DNA of 64,000 bases, taken from the NCBI RefSeq assembly GCF_051488685.1, contig NZ_JBPSEH010000012.1, positions 1 to 64,000 of the forward strand, written 5' to 3'. The position numbers were made by a program, and so were the translations under genes. The notes under the pieces were generated by a model. That model made no database searches. It saw only the letters and a list, made by a program, of their open reading frames with translations, and was not told where the DNA came from. Below are positions 43,766-52,335 of the stretch, in pieces (the stretch's first letter is position 1; the number at the start of each line of letters is the position of its first letter). Source of the DNA: Melioribacter sp051488685 (lineage in GTDB: Bacteria; Bacteroidota; Ignavibacteria; Ignavibacteriales; Melioribacteraceae).

Positions 43766-43955
43766 GACCGTTCCTCTTATTAATTAATTCAATGAAATCC
43801 GGATCGTTAGTAATGCCGTCTTTCATCTGCCGCCAGTTCCACCAGCAATATTCGTATATTACCGCGGCGCAAAGGGTCCTTATAAAATCGCTGCCGTGAG
43901 CTTCCTGCAGCTCTTTCAAATCGCGTTCTATTGTTTCCGGGCTGACGCGCATCAT
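43737..43955 (-). CDS. Small phage protein, unknown
   Basis: A 72-residue protein starting MMRVSPETIERDL, with an aromatic Cys-Trp-Trp-Asn-Trp cluster in the middle. It starts in an ATGA overlap with the gene at 43952. No family is recognised. Confidence 0.55.
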   Translation of the reverse strand: MMRVSPETIERDLKELQEAHGSDFIRTLCAAVIYEYCWWNWRQMKDGITNDPDFIELINKRNGHEKEQSIES

Positions 43956-44173
43956 AATGCATCACCGTTCAGTTCGTTTTCTTCAAGGTCTATAAGGTCT
44001 TTTATCTTTATCGAGCAGCGGATAAGATCGTATTCGGCTTCGGTTAGTCTCTGCAGCTGCAAGCTTTTGTATAACTGCATGTAATTATCGTTCTTCACTT
44101 TTTTCAGCTGCGAAAGTAGTTCTTCTATGTCATTGTGCAGCCGCTTTAACGCTGCCGCATATAATTCTGACAT
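43952..44173 (-). CDS. Small coiled-coil phage protein, unknown
   Basis: A 73-residue helical protein (YAAALKRLHNDIEELLSQLK) that overlaps the genes on both sides (28 nt and four bases). Function unknown. Confidence 0.55.
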   Translation of the reverse strand: MSELYAAALKRLHNDIEELLSQLKKVKNDNYMQLYKSLQLQRLTEAEYDLIRCSIKIKDLIDLEENELNGDAL

Positions 44174-44436
44174 TTTTTTCTCCTTTTTCCGTTTTTGTAA
44201 GTAGCGTAGACGGTAATAAGTTTTTTATGTTTAATAATAATGTCACACCCGAAAAGATTGCTGCGCAAAAGAACTCCGCGTTCGTTGTCGCTTATATAAT
44301 ATGCCGTTTTCAATATTGTTTTAAGAGAGCGTTTAGCCGCTCTTAATCGCTGATTATAATCCGTTATACTTAACAGATTCGGATTAATCCTTTCGCAGAA
44401 TCTCTGGCAGCTGTGCTCTGTGAATTCAATGTTCAT
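44146..44436 (-). CDS. Small basic phage protein, unknown
   Basis: A 96-residue, Arg/Lys-rich protein. It begins MNIEFTEHSCQRFCERINPN and has an alternating-strand C-terminal half (RSNLFGCDIIIKHKKLITVY). The H..RF.ER start recalls small BrnT/DUF4258-type folds, but I cannot assign it. It lies 11 nt after muB. Confidence 0.55.
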   Translation of the reverse strand: MNIEFTEHSCQRFCERINPNLLSITDYNQRLRAAKRSLKTILKTAYYISDNERGVLLRSNLFGCDIIIKHKKLITVYATYKNGKRRKKCQNYMRQR

Positions 44437-44447
44437 TTTATTCTCGC

Positions 44448-45407
44448 TTATGTTAATAACGAACTTGCCGCGCTGTCTATAAGATCGTCGCTCAAAGGCT
44501 CGCCGGTTTCGTAAGAGGTCTTCTTAACGAGCGAAATAAGATGTTGTAAATAGCGTCCGTTATGTTTTGAGAGCGACAGGAAAGTTGCGGCGAATTTTTT
44601 TGCTTCCGGATAATTAACGTCAATTATTGCGCGCACGTCGTCGAGTTCAAGAGTTTTTATTTCTTTCTGATAACCGACGCGGCTGAAGAGCTGCTGCAAT
44701 TCCTTGCGCGTGCCGCGCAGACGGTCCAGCAGTCTGCCTGTTCCGGACAGCAGCATACCGATTTCTGTAAAGTCTTGAATGCGGCGTATTACTTCAAGGC
44801 ATTGAACCGTAAGGTTTTCGCCTTCGTCAATTATAAGAAGACGTTTCGTGCCGCCCAGCACGTTTACTATCGAACGGAAAAGTTCGTTCGAAGAAACAGG
44901 AACCGGTCTGTCCCCTTTGTAATTGAAAACGGGAATACGGATTTCGTTGCAGATGTCTTCGATTAAACTGCGTCTTGTTACCAACGGCGTAACTTCGATA
45001 AGAACCGATGTCGGGTTGCGTCGTTTGAATTCCTTGACTGCGTGAGTTTTGCCGCATCCCGGCACGCCGGTTATTACGGAAATAGTTCCCTGGGTTAATG
45101 CATAATGAGCCGCTTTGAAAATGTGGGAAGCGGCTGTGGTCATTGCAAATTTTAACGTGCCGCGATTGAGGTAATCCTGCTGCGACGCAGAAACGTTATC
45201 GAGATAATTTGCAACTTTAAGCGCAATTTCGCTGAGCGATCCGCTTGCTGGATATTTCCCGTTTTTGAATTGATTAATAGTTGTCGCGCTGTAGCCGGTG
45301 TTGTTTCCGACTGCGCGGTCCGACGAGATTGAAGCGGGATTGTTCTTCTGGAATTCAATCAGACGGTCGATGATTGCCCGGATTTGCTCGTTTGAGAGAT
45401 TTGACAT
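44448..45407 (-). CDS. MuB-like AAA+ ATPase, transposition target-choice protein
   Basis: A 319-residue protein. The N-terminal helix-turn-helix (about 30-70: NNTGYSATTINQFKNGKYPA) is typical of MuB. Walker A is GVPGCGKT (114-121), Walker B is LLIIDEGENL, and sensor I is LLSGTGRLLDRL. MuB polymerises on DNA, delivers targets to MuA and gives target immunity. AAGGAGG precedes ATG 45407. It is separated from its small upstream neighbour by a GC-rich hairpin. Confidence 0.9.
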   Translation of the reverse strand: MSNLSNEQIRAIIDRLIEFQKNNPASISSDRAVGNNTGYSATTINQFKNGKYPASGSLSEIALKVANYLDNVSASQQDYLNRGTLKFAMTTAASHIFKAAHYALTQGTISVITGVPGCGKTHAVKEFKRRNPTSVLIEVTPLVTRRSLIEDICNEIRIPVFNYKGDRPVPVSSNELFRSIVNVLGGTKRLLIIDEGENLTVQCLEVIRRIQDFTEIGMLLSGTGRLLDRLRGTRKELQQLFSRVGYQKEIKTLELDDVRAIIDVNYPEAKKFAATFLSLSKHNGRYLQHLISLVKKTSYETGEPLSDDLIDSAASSLLT

Positions 45408-45443
45408 ATTTTAAAGTCCTCCTTCTCTGAAGTGAGGTTAATC

Positions 45444-45482
45444 CCCGCGGCTGGCTATGCTTGCCGGCTCAGCAGCCGCGGG
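45444..45482. repeat. 10-bp GC-rich hairpin upstream of muB
   Basis: CCCGCGGCTG (45444-45453) pairs perfectly with CAGCCGCGGG (45473-45482), with a 19-nt loop, in the spacer between the MuB-like ATPase and the 144-residue gene. On the leftward transcript there is no U-tract, so it may stabilise or process mRNA, or be a repeat copy like those at 41003 and 53494. Confidence 0.5.
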
Positions 45483-45496
45483 CTTAATTAAAAAAT

Positions 45497-45931
45497 TCAA
45501 TTCAGCAGTTTGAAGTCCGCCTCTATGGTCATCACGCGCGTATAAGACGGCCATTTGCGCAAGTCTTTCATTGCCGAATCCGAATGCATAAGAAGAAGAA
45601 GAGGAACGCCGTAGCGGCGGAAGTCGTCGAACACGCGCGCATAGCTTTCTTTAATCATATCCGCGTTGTTGACCGTAATAATTTTCCCCTGAAGGAGTTC
45701 AGGCAGCATGTTGAACGAAAGCCCTTTCACTTTAAGTTTGGAACCGAGACGGTATTTGAGCATTGCAGACGTGTAAGCGTCGCGGGCGTTGATTACAATG
45801 TGTTTCTTTTCGTCGAGCAGACGGTTAACCAGCAACGCCGCGTCCACGTTCGGAATGTTGTAGATGATGCCGAGCGCTTTTTGTTTTTTAACGCGCTCCA
45901 AAAACTTTTCCATTCCGGATTTTTTCTTCAT
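45497..45931 (-). CDS. MuB-like pseudo-ATPase candidate between muA and muB
   Basis: A 144-residue protein with no recognised family. Its order of segments parallels the MuB ATPase core next door: ALGIIYNIPNVDAALLVNRL stands where MuB has GTISVITGVPGCGKTHAVKE, KHIVINARDAYTSAMLKYRL where MuB has the next strand-helix, and KIITVNNADMI...YGVPLLLLMHSD where MuB has LLIIDEGENL...IGMLLSGTG. Walker A and the Walker B acid pair are missing. This resemblance is by eye only. It lies two bases after muA. Confidence 0.6.
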   Translation of the reverse strand: MKKKSGMEKFLERVKKQKALGIIYNIPNVDAALLVNRLLDEKKHIVINARDAYTSAMLKYRLGSKLKVKGLSFNMLPELLQGKIITVNNADMIKESYARVFDDFRRYGVPLLLLMHSDSAMKDLRKWPSYTRVMTIEADFKLLN

Positions 45932-45933
45932 CC

Positions 45934-47730
45934 TCAGCCCTCCGCTGCTTTAGGTATTAAATCTATGTTTTTAATCTTTGCGTCTTCCGGAAGCGACCAG
46001 CTGTCGATCAAATCTCTTTTTTTCTTTTTTATTTTTGCGGGTTTGTTATCCGCGGCGCTTTGCCGTTCCGAGCCGGCTTCAATCTGAAGCACGTTCGTTT
46101 CGAATTGTTCTTTAACCGCCGGGTAAACCTCTTGTTTCAGAAATTCGCGAGCGTCCGATACAATCGGTTTTTTCATCCGCGCTTTCATTTCAATTCGTTC
46201 GCGGAACCGACGTACGTCTTCTTCGTCGCCGAGTATTACCGCCGCCGGATGAACCTTTTCGACGCGTTCGGCTTTGCATATAAAATTATCGTTTTTATCG
46301 TAAACGTAAATCGAATCGGTGTTCTGAATGTCGTAGCGCACGAGCACTTCGTCCCATTTTTTGCCGAATAAAGCTTCGTTCCAGTAGTGACCGTTGAACA
46401 TCCTTATGCCGTTCCGGTATACGGTTGTTATTCTGGTTTTCATCATCAAAAAGTCGAGTTCTTCTTTGTCCACACCGGGTCCTTTGCCCGCTTCGAACAC
46501 TTCCGCCGGCGTCAATCCTTTAAGATGTCCGTTCTGTTGAACTCTGTGGGCGTATTGATCGAACCACCACGCTATCGCTTTATGCGCCGCAAAGATGTCG
46601 ATGGTCGTGCCGCTCATTAATTTTTCGTATAGCTTAACGTGCAGTTTTTCGCCGCGGTGCATCCTCGGCGGCTGAGAGCTTATCGACGCTCCTACGTATG
46701 TCGGCGCCAGGCGTTCCAGTTCCCCGAACGTACGGAAAAATCTCTCGATTGTTTTCGATTGCCCGTGGTACGGAATCGCGGTAATTGTTTTTATACCGAG
46801 ACGTTCGAATGTGCTTACAATGTTCAGCATCTCGACAGGCTTTGTAAAATAATCCGCATTGAAAGCGCGACCGTTGTCCATATAAACTACTTTGGGATAT
46901 TTGCCCAGCCGTATAATCGAACGTCGCAGAGCGGATTTGATTGCCTGAGTGTTTTCGCTCGGGTCTATTTCCCATCCGAGGGGCATCGAGCTTTTCATGT
47001 CGAAGTAGAGTATAAGCATCATGCGTTTGGGCTTGCCGGTGTAGGGATTTATAATCTCAAAATTCAGCTTATGACCGTCGGCTACTATAATATCGCCGAC
47101 TTCTATCCTGTCGTAATCGCGTTCCAGGTAGGGCAAAACTTTGTCGTCAAGAGCCTGTTCGCCTTCGCGGTAGAATACCCAGTCGGCGTAATGTTCAACT
47201 TTCCATTTGTCCAAATATCTCCTGTACGTCTGGGAGCTCAGAATAGGAGTAATATCTTTTGCTTTGAATTCTTCTATTGCCATTCGTATCGCTTCGGAAA
47301 TTATAGGTTTGTTTGGGTTCAGGACGTACTTGATAAGGATTGCCGATTGTTCCGGAGTAACCTGCATCCCTCGTTTGCGTTTGCTTCTCATGAATATGCG
47401 CATGTCGTTTCCGGAGCGTTTATAATCCACTTTCCAGCGTTCGATGGTTTTCCAGCTGCCTATTGCTCCGGTGTATTTCATCAGTTCCGGATACGCCCCG
47501 CCGTTGTAGATATTAACAAACTTTTCCCTCGATTCCTTGCCTTTGCCGTTTTTATTTAGGTATTCAAGATACAATTTAATTACTCCCACATACGCGCTGC
47601 ATTGTAGTTCTTCTTCGTCTGTAAGGGAGTGAGATTTAATATCATCCTCGAAATGTGAACTGCGCACCGAATTATTATTAGCGCGCAATAAAGAATTCAC
47701 TGATTCCGGAAATTTTTTAATAATTTTCAT
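45934..47730 (-). CDS. MuA-type DDE transposase
   Basis: A 598-residue protein that cuts phage ends and joins them to target DNA. The RNase-H catalytic core has Asp in VGDIIVADGHKLNF (about 217), Asp in VVYMDNGRAFNADY (about 284) and Glu in QSKTIERFFRTFGELE (about 328), i.e. D-x66-D-x43-E; the first spacing equals MuA as I remember it. N-terminal DNA-binding domain about 20-120; C-terminal beta-barrel and basic tail about 440-598. ATGA overlap with the upstream gene. Confidence 0.92.
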   Translation of the reverse strand: MKIIKKFPESVNSLLRANNNSVRSSHFEDDIKSHSLTDEEELQCSAYVGVIKLYLEYLNKNGKGKESREKFVNIYNGGAYPELMKYTGAIGSWKTIERWKVDYKRSGNDMRIFMRSKRKRGMQVTPEQSAILIKYVLNPNKPIISEAIRMAIEEFKAKDITPILSSQTYRRYLDKWKVEHYADWVFYREGEQALDDKVLPYLERDYDRIEVGDIIVADGHKLNFEIINPYTGKPKRMMLILYFDMKSSMPLGWEIDPSENTQAIKSALRRSIIRLGKYPKVVYMDNGRAFNADYFTKPVEMLNIVSTFERLGIKTITAIPYHGQSKTIERFFRTFGELERLAPTYVGASISSQPPRMHRGEKLHVKLYEKLMSGTTIDIFAAHKAIAWWFDQYAHRVQQNGHLKGLTPAEVFEAGKGPGVDKEELDFLMMKTRITTVYRNGIRMFNGHYWNEALFGKKWDEVLVRYDIQNTDSIYVYDKNDNFICKAERVEKVHPAAVILGDEEDVRRFRERIEMKARMKKPIVSDAREFLKQEVYPAVKEQFETNVLQIEAGSERQSAADNKPAKIKKKKRDLIDSWSLPEDAKIKNIDLIPKAAEG

Positions 47731-48389
47731 CGTTTATTTGCGTTAAGATTATTCGTAATAATCTTGCTTATTTCGTCTGCTAAATTTTGTATCATTTCTT
47801 GGGATGCCTCTGAAATAAGATTGCAAGCATATACGGCCGCCAAGAAAGAATTTAATTTCTTCTCTAAATTCTTTTCTATCTTTTTTATGCTTTCAACCGT
47901 AACCGCAATTTCTTCTTGTTCGTCAATATATTTATGTTTCTTCGTTACCAAAACTTTTAATTTTTCATACGGCAGTTTATTTATTTCGGCTATGGTAAAT
48001 TCCCGTCCTCTTATGCTTATTTTTCCTTCTTTAAACAAACGTAACGTTTGAGGCTTTGGGAGTCGGGAAAGAAGAATGAGCTTTTTTATCGGTACCCGAT
48101 GAGATTCCGCTATGGCGGAATCGTTTAAATTTGTAGCTTCTGGCAAGAATTTATCGATTATTTTCTGATAATCATAAAATGTCGTCTTTTTTACATTAAG
48201 TTCGTTTATAAGGCATTCCTGAAAAGAATTGTATCCTAAATCTCTATATAATTCTTCATCCCTTAAGATCTGCATTTGATAAAAAGCATCGTATATATTA
48301 TGACGGATTGCGTTTATAATTGACAGAGCGCGTTCTTTTCTATCGGGCATTTCCCGTCTTATTAAAGTTATATTACTATTCATATTCAT
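47727..48389 (-). CDS. Early phage protein with HTH-like region, unknown
   Basis: A 220-residue protein, AT-rich relative to its neighbours. YRDLGYNSFQECLINELNVK and KKTTFYDYQKIIDKFLP look like a helix-turn-helix as in replication/partition accessory proteins; the C-terminal third is coiled coil. It overlaps muA by four bases, so it is translated with the transposase. Function unknown. Confidence 0.6.
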   Translation of the reverse strand: MNMNSNITLIRREMPDRKERALSIINAIRHNIYDAFYQMQILRDEELYRDLGYNSFQECLINELNVKKTTFYDYQKIIDKFLPEATNLNDSAIAESHRVPIKKLILLSRLPKPQTLRLFKEGKISIRGREFTIAEINKLPYEKLKVLVTKKHKYIDEQEEIAVTVESIKKIEKNLEKKLNSFLAAVYACNLISEASQEMIQNLADEISKIITNNLNANKR

Positions 48390-48414
48390 TTTGTAAAAAT
48401 CCCCGATCTGTTAG

Positions 48415-48618
48415 TTATTTTTTCTTTTTAGATCGTCGTTCTAATTCTGATTCCAGATCGATCAATGTTGATTTCGCGAGATTAAGTCTTTCTATATTTG
48501 TGCCAATAAGCGAACATAACACCAAAAGCTCTTTTTCAATTGAATCAATTTCCGCTTTTGTACTATTTATTTCTAGAAAAAGCTGTGTGTCGGAATAATT
48601 TGGAAGCAATGTATTCAT
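48415..48618 (-). CDS. Small coiled-coil early protein, unknown
   Basis: A 67-residue protein with heptad-like helices (STKAEIDSIEKELLVLCSLI) and a basic tail (ELERRSKKKK). GAGGAT near the ATG is a plausible RBS. No family is recognised. Confidence 0.5.
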   Translation of the reverse strand: MNTLLPNYSDTQLFLEINSTKAEIDSIEKELLVLCSLIGTNIERLNLAKSTLIDLESELERRSKKKK

Positions 48619-48686
48619 GGCATCATCCTCCTTTTTTCATTTGTAAATAAATATTTACATTTTTCATTTGTGTCCCTTGTGAAATA

Positions 48687-49157
48687 TCACAAATTCATTT
48701 CGAGCTGACCGCTCATTTTTTTGTCGCAATATTTTTTGCAGGACGCAGTTGACTTCATACAGTTAATCAATGCGTCTTCGACAATGTCGAAATTTTTTTT
48801 ATTTGGTTCGGACAAAAACTTTCTCAATGCCGCAACGGCTTCGATCGTGGCTTTCTGGTATTCTTCCACAATTACTCCTTCGTCCATCTTTTTTATTGCA
48901 ACTTTGGGAATGCGGAAAGCTATTCTTCCGCGGCGGGCTTCGAGATAATCTAAGATTGAATCGTCGTTTGTGGCGTTGAGCAGCGGAATGAGCCGGCGCA
49001 GCGGAAAGTCGGCGTAGCTGGTCGTATCCTCGTCTGCGCAATAGCGATACAGAACCGACGCGCTGCAGCTGCATTCTTCTGCAATTTCATTAATGGATTT
49101 TTTGTTACGATGTATTGTGTTGTAAAGCGCTTCTTTTAACGACCTTGGGATTGACAT
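48687..49157 (-). CDS. CII-like phage regulatory protein
   Basis: A 156-residue protein. PRSLKEALYNTIHRNKKSIN, EIAEECSCSASVLYRYCADE is an N-terminal HTH, then FPLRRLIPLLNATNDDSILD and a helical C-terminus. It resembles the 'phage regulatory CII' type found in Mu-like phages. ATG 49157 with GAGGGA is chosen; the longer frame begins with TTG. It is the second gene of the leftward early operon. Confidence 0.65.
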   Translation of the reverse strand: MSIPRSLKEALYNTIHRNKKSINEIAEECSCSASVLYRYCADEDTTSYADFPLRRLIPLLNATNDDSILDYLEARRGRIAFRIPKVAIKKMDEGVIVEEYQKATIEAVAALRKFLSEPNKKNFDIVEDALINCMKSTASCKKYCDKKMSGQLEMNL

Positions 49158-49225
49158 TATAATTTCCCTCGTCAAATTTTTACATGCCCGGTTAAAATTT
49201 TAATAGACATTTTTTGTTAATTTAT

Positions 49226-49393
49226 TTAAGATAGTTTCGCAGCATCATTTATTATTTTTCTAATGCGCTCTAATAAAGCTTTATTATACTGTTTCCCGCG
49301 CATCACGCGTGATACAAAAGCACGATCTATTTTAAGTCTACGTGCTATTTCAGCTTTGTTATATAAGTTGTGATATTTAATAGGCTTATTCAT
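49226..49393 (-). CDS. 55-residue Cro/Ner-like helix-turn-helix protein
   Basis: ATG 49393 to TAA 49226. NKAEIARRLKIDRAFVSRVM is a clean helix-turn-helix, followed by RGKQYNKALLERIRKIIND. It is the first gene leftward of the divergent repressor, the position of ner in Mu and cro in lambda. No good RBS is visible. Fewer than 60 codons, so easily missed by automatic calling. Confidence 0.75.
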   Translation of the reverse strand: MNKPIKYHNLYNKAEIARRLKIDRAFVSRVMRGKQYNKALLERIRKIINDAAKLS

Positions 49394-49458
49394 TATAAAA
49401 GCTTATTTTTATTTATCATAATATAGTGACTAAACAAAAGTAGGAAATTTCATAATAT
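49394..49458. promoter_or_regulatory. Divergent lysis-lysogeny control region
   Basis: Only 65 AT-rich bp separate the leftward Ner-like gene from the rightward repressor. It must hold both start signals and the operators. No clear inverted repeat is visible, but TATCATAATATAG suggests a -10 element. Confidence 0.5.
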
Positions 49459-49902
49459 ATGTCAACAGAAAAAATAAATAAATTACCGAATGCAGAAAAT
49501 AAAAATATTGGAGAGCGTTTGAGGATATTTGCAATAGAAAAATGGGGTAAAAAAGGAGCAATAAAAGAATTAGCTGCATCACTTAATATGAAGCCACAAA
49601 GTCTATATAATTATTTAAGAAATGAATCTAAACCCGGTGCGGATATATTACTTAAATTGAATGAATTAGGATGTGACCTTTCATGGTTACTTACTGGGAG
49701 ATATGCAGAAACGACGCAGGAGATGGTAAAGATAATAGCACGCCATAGCAATGATGACCATCCAATAATGAAACGAATTAAAGAACTAATAAAAGAAAAT
49801 CAAAGATTAAAAGAAGAGAATCTCAAATTGCGTGAAGAGATAGAAAAGCTTGAGAAGTTACTGGACGCTTTTCTTGATTATAAAAAATCAAAGACTACAT
49901 AA
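49459..49902 (+). CDS. Phage repressor (HTH plus leucine-zipper-like coil)
   Basis: A 147-residue protein. GAIKELAASLNMKPQSLYNY and LRNESKPGADILLKLNELGC are a lambda-repressor-type HTH domain (about 22-75), and residues about 105-140 are a heptad coil (RIKELIKENQRLKEENLKLR) for dimerisation. No S24 peptidase domain is present, so it is not cleaved like LexA; lysogeny release must work otherwise. Divergent from the early operon. Confidence 0.82.
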   Translation: MSTEKINKLPNAENKNIGERLRIFAIEKWGKKGAIKELAASLNMKPQSLYNYLRNESKPGADILLKLNELGCDLSWLLTGRYAETTQEMVKIIARHSNDDHPIMKRIKELIKENQRLKEENLKLREEIEKLEKLLDAFLDYKKSKTT

Positions 49903-49923
49903 AATCATTTATATGGAGGGAAA

Positions 49924-50463
49924 ATGAAGGGTATAATATCTATATTCATTACAATCATAATATGCGCCTGCGCGTCGATTGGCAGTTATTACACTTATGG
50001 CGTGGATACAATAGAAGACGAATTTGACGGATATAAGATAATAAGGATGCATGGGAATTATTTGCCGGATAATGCTATAATACCTACAAGCTCTTTATTG
50101 TTTAACCCGCAAATATTCATTGATAGGGATGGTAATAAGAAATATCAATTCTATGCGGAATACACAGATAAAGATTGGTTGTTCATTCGCGAAGGAGCAT
50201 CATTGATATTATTGATTGACGGCGATAGAGTGGAACTAAACGGATATGGCAGCAACAATCATAGAGAGGTAGTCGAAGGTTATACTGGCCCTGTTATAAA
50301 GGAGATTGCTATATATGAAGCCTCTAAAGAATTATTTGAGAAAATATCAAATGCAAAAGTTGTTAAATTAAAAATTAGAGGAGCTGCAAGATCAATAGAA
50401 AGGGAATTAAGCTCTAAACATATTAATAATATTATGATGTTTGTTAGAGATTATGTAAAATAA
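49924..50463 (+). CDS. Prophage cargo: predicted secreted/lipoprotein
   Basis: A 179-residue protein with a short hydrophobic leader (IFITIIICACASIGSYY) whose ICAC/CASI stretch may be a lipobox, followed by a soluble strand-rich domain. GGAGGG precedes ATG 49924. Located just after the repressor and transcribed with it, so likely expressed in the lysogen. Candidate surface-exclusion or host-benefit protein; no homologue recognised. Confidence 0.6.
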   Translation: MKGIISIFITIIICACASIGSYYTYGVDTIEDEFDGYKIIRMHGNYLPDNAIIPTSSLLFNPQIFIDRDGNKKYQFYAEYTDKDWLFIREGASLILLIDGDRVELNGYGSNNHREVVEGYTGPVIKEIAIYEASKELFEKISNAKVVKLKIRGAARSIERELSSKHINNIMMFVRDYVK

Positions 50464-50481
50464 TTGGACATATTAAAATCC

Positions 50482-50892
50482 ATGACCGACAAGAAAATAA
50501 TATGCCCGGTGTGCAGAACTGCAAATGCGGCGGAAGCGGAAGACTGCGCAAAATGCGGCGAAAGCCTAGAAGGCGCAAGAGCGGCTGAAAGGCGGGAAAT
50601 AACGGCGGCAAAAAGAATTTTTTCCTCGGAGATTGCAATCTGGCTTAAAGCGATGGGATGGATCTATTTTGCGCTCAGTTTCATTGGCGGATTCGTTCTA
50701 ATAGGCAGAGCGTTCGAATGGGTCTACAACGGCGAACGTTTCGAACGGATATTGAACCCGGCGCTATTCTCGATGGGCGTTGCGTCCGTAATAACGAGCG
50801 TAATAGTATTGCTGATATGCCTTGGCATAGCGCGCGTGATAGAGCAGAATATAAGCTTGTACAAACAAACGGGCAGAGCGTTAAAAGATTGA
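50482..50892 (+). CDS. Prophage cargo: zinc-ribbon membrane protein
   Basis: A 136-residue protein. The N-terminal zinc ribbon is CPVCRTANAAEAEDCAKCGE (four Cys), followed by an Ala/Arg helix and two membrane segments (about 58-80 and 98-122). It has the zinc-ribbon-plus-TM layout common in stress membrane proteins. ATG 50482 is preferred to TTG 50464. Confidence 0.6.
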   Translation: MTDKKIICPVCRTANAAEAEDCAKCGESLEGARAAERREITAAKRIFSSEIAIWLKAMGWIYFALSFIGGFVLIGRAFEWVYNGERFERILNPALFSMGVASVITSVIVLLICLGIARVIEQNISLYKQTGRALKD

Positions 50893-50900
50893 CTTCTGTT

Positions 50901-50923
50901 GACGGGAATGGGAATAAGCGGTA
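50901..50923 (+). repeat. 23-bp direct repeat, left copy
   Basis: GACGGGAATGGGAATAAGCG plus GTA. It differs by one base from the copy at 52556-52578. Together they bracket the three-gene block 51011-52572. Here it lies in non-coding DNA just after a stop codon. Confidence 0.85.
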
Positions 50924-51010
50924 TATTAACGCATATAAAAATGCGGCGCAATGAACTCACCGGGTATGAGAATATTATTTCAAAATTATTAAAGCTTCTA
51001 TGGTTTGGCA

Positions 51011-51859
51011 ATGCCTCCGAATATAAGAGATATAACATATTATTTTGGAAGATTAAACCTTATAGCCCATTATGAAAATAAAAGAGAATTCTTACTAAAA
51101 GCGCTTAAGTCTAATATTATCTGGAAACATAAAGATACTAACTGGGGCTTTTTCGATATAGAGGAGATCGACAGCGAACATGGTTCATTCATACACGGCT
51201 ATTTGGTAAAATACAGTCCAAATTACAATGAAGAGGTTGCCAACCCGGAAACTCACAATTTAGAAGAACAACAAATAAATAATTACGTTCTTGCTAAATC
51301 CAGATTTTTTCTTCATATCAACTCGGGGCTAATAACTTATCATCCGGTCGGTGTAATAATATCTAAAGAAATATTTAGGAAAAATTTTTGTAAGCTTTTT
51401 GAACATTCGTTGGAAGGTATGTTCGTCAGCGCCGAAATACAATCGATAGATGAAGAAGAAAAAATATTCGAAGCGATTAAAAAATTCAAAAAGGTACTAA
51501 AGCTGCAAATATATCTTCATCCATCGAATCCCAATAACCGCGATATATGGAAAAGAACAGACGATAGACTTAAAAAATTAGGAGCGTCAAAATATAAAGA
51601 ATATTACGAAGCGCAAGAAGATGGGAACTTAAACATAACTGATGATGAGGAAATAAACAGTAAAATATCAATGGCGGACGACGGTTACGGCCAGGCTGCC
51701 GTTACAGGAGAAATGGACGGAGAGAAAAAAACCGTCAAGACAGGCGACAATCCTGTAACGGCAAAAGCGCCGGGAGACAATCTTAAGCCGGCTGAAGCGC
51801 TCGAGATATTGATGGCAAAAATAAAGGAAATATTCGGCAGGTTTAAGCATGAAGATTAA
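51011..51859 (+). CDS. Cytosolic protein of a two-gene cargo module (RexA-like by layout only)
   Basis: A 282-residue soluble protein, no family recognised. Residues 1-200 are a mixed alpha/beta domain (ITYYFGRLNLIAHYENKREF, YLVKYSPNYNEE, FLHINSGLITYHPVGVIISK). Residues about 205-265 are a Gly/Lys/Asp-rich linker, then a C-terminal helix LEILMAKIKEIFGRF. It overlaps the four-TM gene by 11 bases. TTG 51005 is an alternative start. The size (282; lambda RexA is 279) and the membrane partner recall rexAB; sequence homology is not claimed. Confidence 0.7.
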   Translation: MPPNIRDITYYFGRLNLIAHYENKREFLLKALKSNIIWKHKDTNWGFFDIEEIDSEHGSFIHGYLVKYSPNYNEEVANPETHNLEEQQINNYVLAKSRFFLHINSGLITYHPVGVIISKEIFRKNFCKLFEHSLEGMFVSAEIQSIDEEEKIFEAIKKFKKVLKLQIYLHPSNPNNRDIWKRTDDRLKKLGASKYKEYYEAQEDGNLNITDDEEINSKISMADDGYGQAAVTGEMDGEKKTVKTGDNPVTAKAPGDNLKPAEALEILMAKIKEIFGRFKHED

Positions 51860-52334
51860 AAATATAATATTTTCATGGGATTTAATTGTCGCCTTAGCTC
51901 TGTCGGTATTATTATTTGCTCTTATCCCTTCGACTATATCCAACGAGTTTGCCGTTAAATTATATGATATAGGCATATCGGTATTGTCAATCGTATTTTC
52001 TGTATTCTTTGCCGCCATGGCAATAATAATATCCGCGTCGGATGACGACTTCGTCCGGTTCCTTGATGAAGAAGGGGATTATACCGCAATTATAGGAACC
52101 TTCAAATTTTCATTGATGATTCTGTTCGTCGCTTTGATTTATTCAATTATATTATCGGCGTCAACTTCGTACATGTTAAGCCTTGGGGATAAAGACCAAT
52201 GCAAAATATTTATTGTGTTGTTCACGCTGCTGTTCTCATACGGATTATTCGCCACTTTGAATTCAACATACGACGCCATAAAATACGCGCAGTACAGAAC
52301 AAAGTTCTTAAAAATTAAAAAGAAAGGCGGATAA
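51849..52334 (+). CDS. Four-TM membrane partner of the cargo module
   Basis: A 161-residue protein with four hydrophobic helices (about 10-30, 40-62, 86-112, 120-138) and a basic C-terminus (KFLKIKKKGG). The loop after helix two carries the acidic segment ASDDDFVRFLDEEGDY. ATG 51849 lies inside the previous gene (11-nt overlap), so stoichiometric production is expected. Topology and size resemble RexB-type ion channels. Family unknown. Confidence 0.7.
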   Translation: MKIKNIIFSWDLIVALALSVLLFALIPSTISNEFAVKLYDIGISVLSIVFSVFFAAMAIIISASDDDFVRFLDEEGDYTAIIGTFKFSLMILFVALIYSIILSASTSYMLSLGDKDQCKIFIVLFTLLFSYGLFATLNSTYDAIKYAQYRTKFLKIKKKGG

Positions 52335-52335
52335 T

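Noticed and set aside
46639..47559. 306-codon plus-strand open frame opposite the MuA-type transposase
   Set aside because: It lies fully antisense to a gene with a complete DDE core and ATGA coupling, is rich in Phe/Arg/Val from reverse-frame reading, and shows no domain.
49459..49902. SOS-cleavable CI/LexA-type repressor
   Set aside because: No Ala-Gly cleavage site or Ser/Lys dyad; the C-terminal half is a coiled coil.
51011..52334. Naming the pair rexA and rexB
   Set aside because: Only length, order and topology match; I see no residue-level motif that would justify the gene names.
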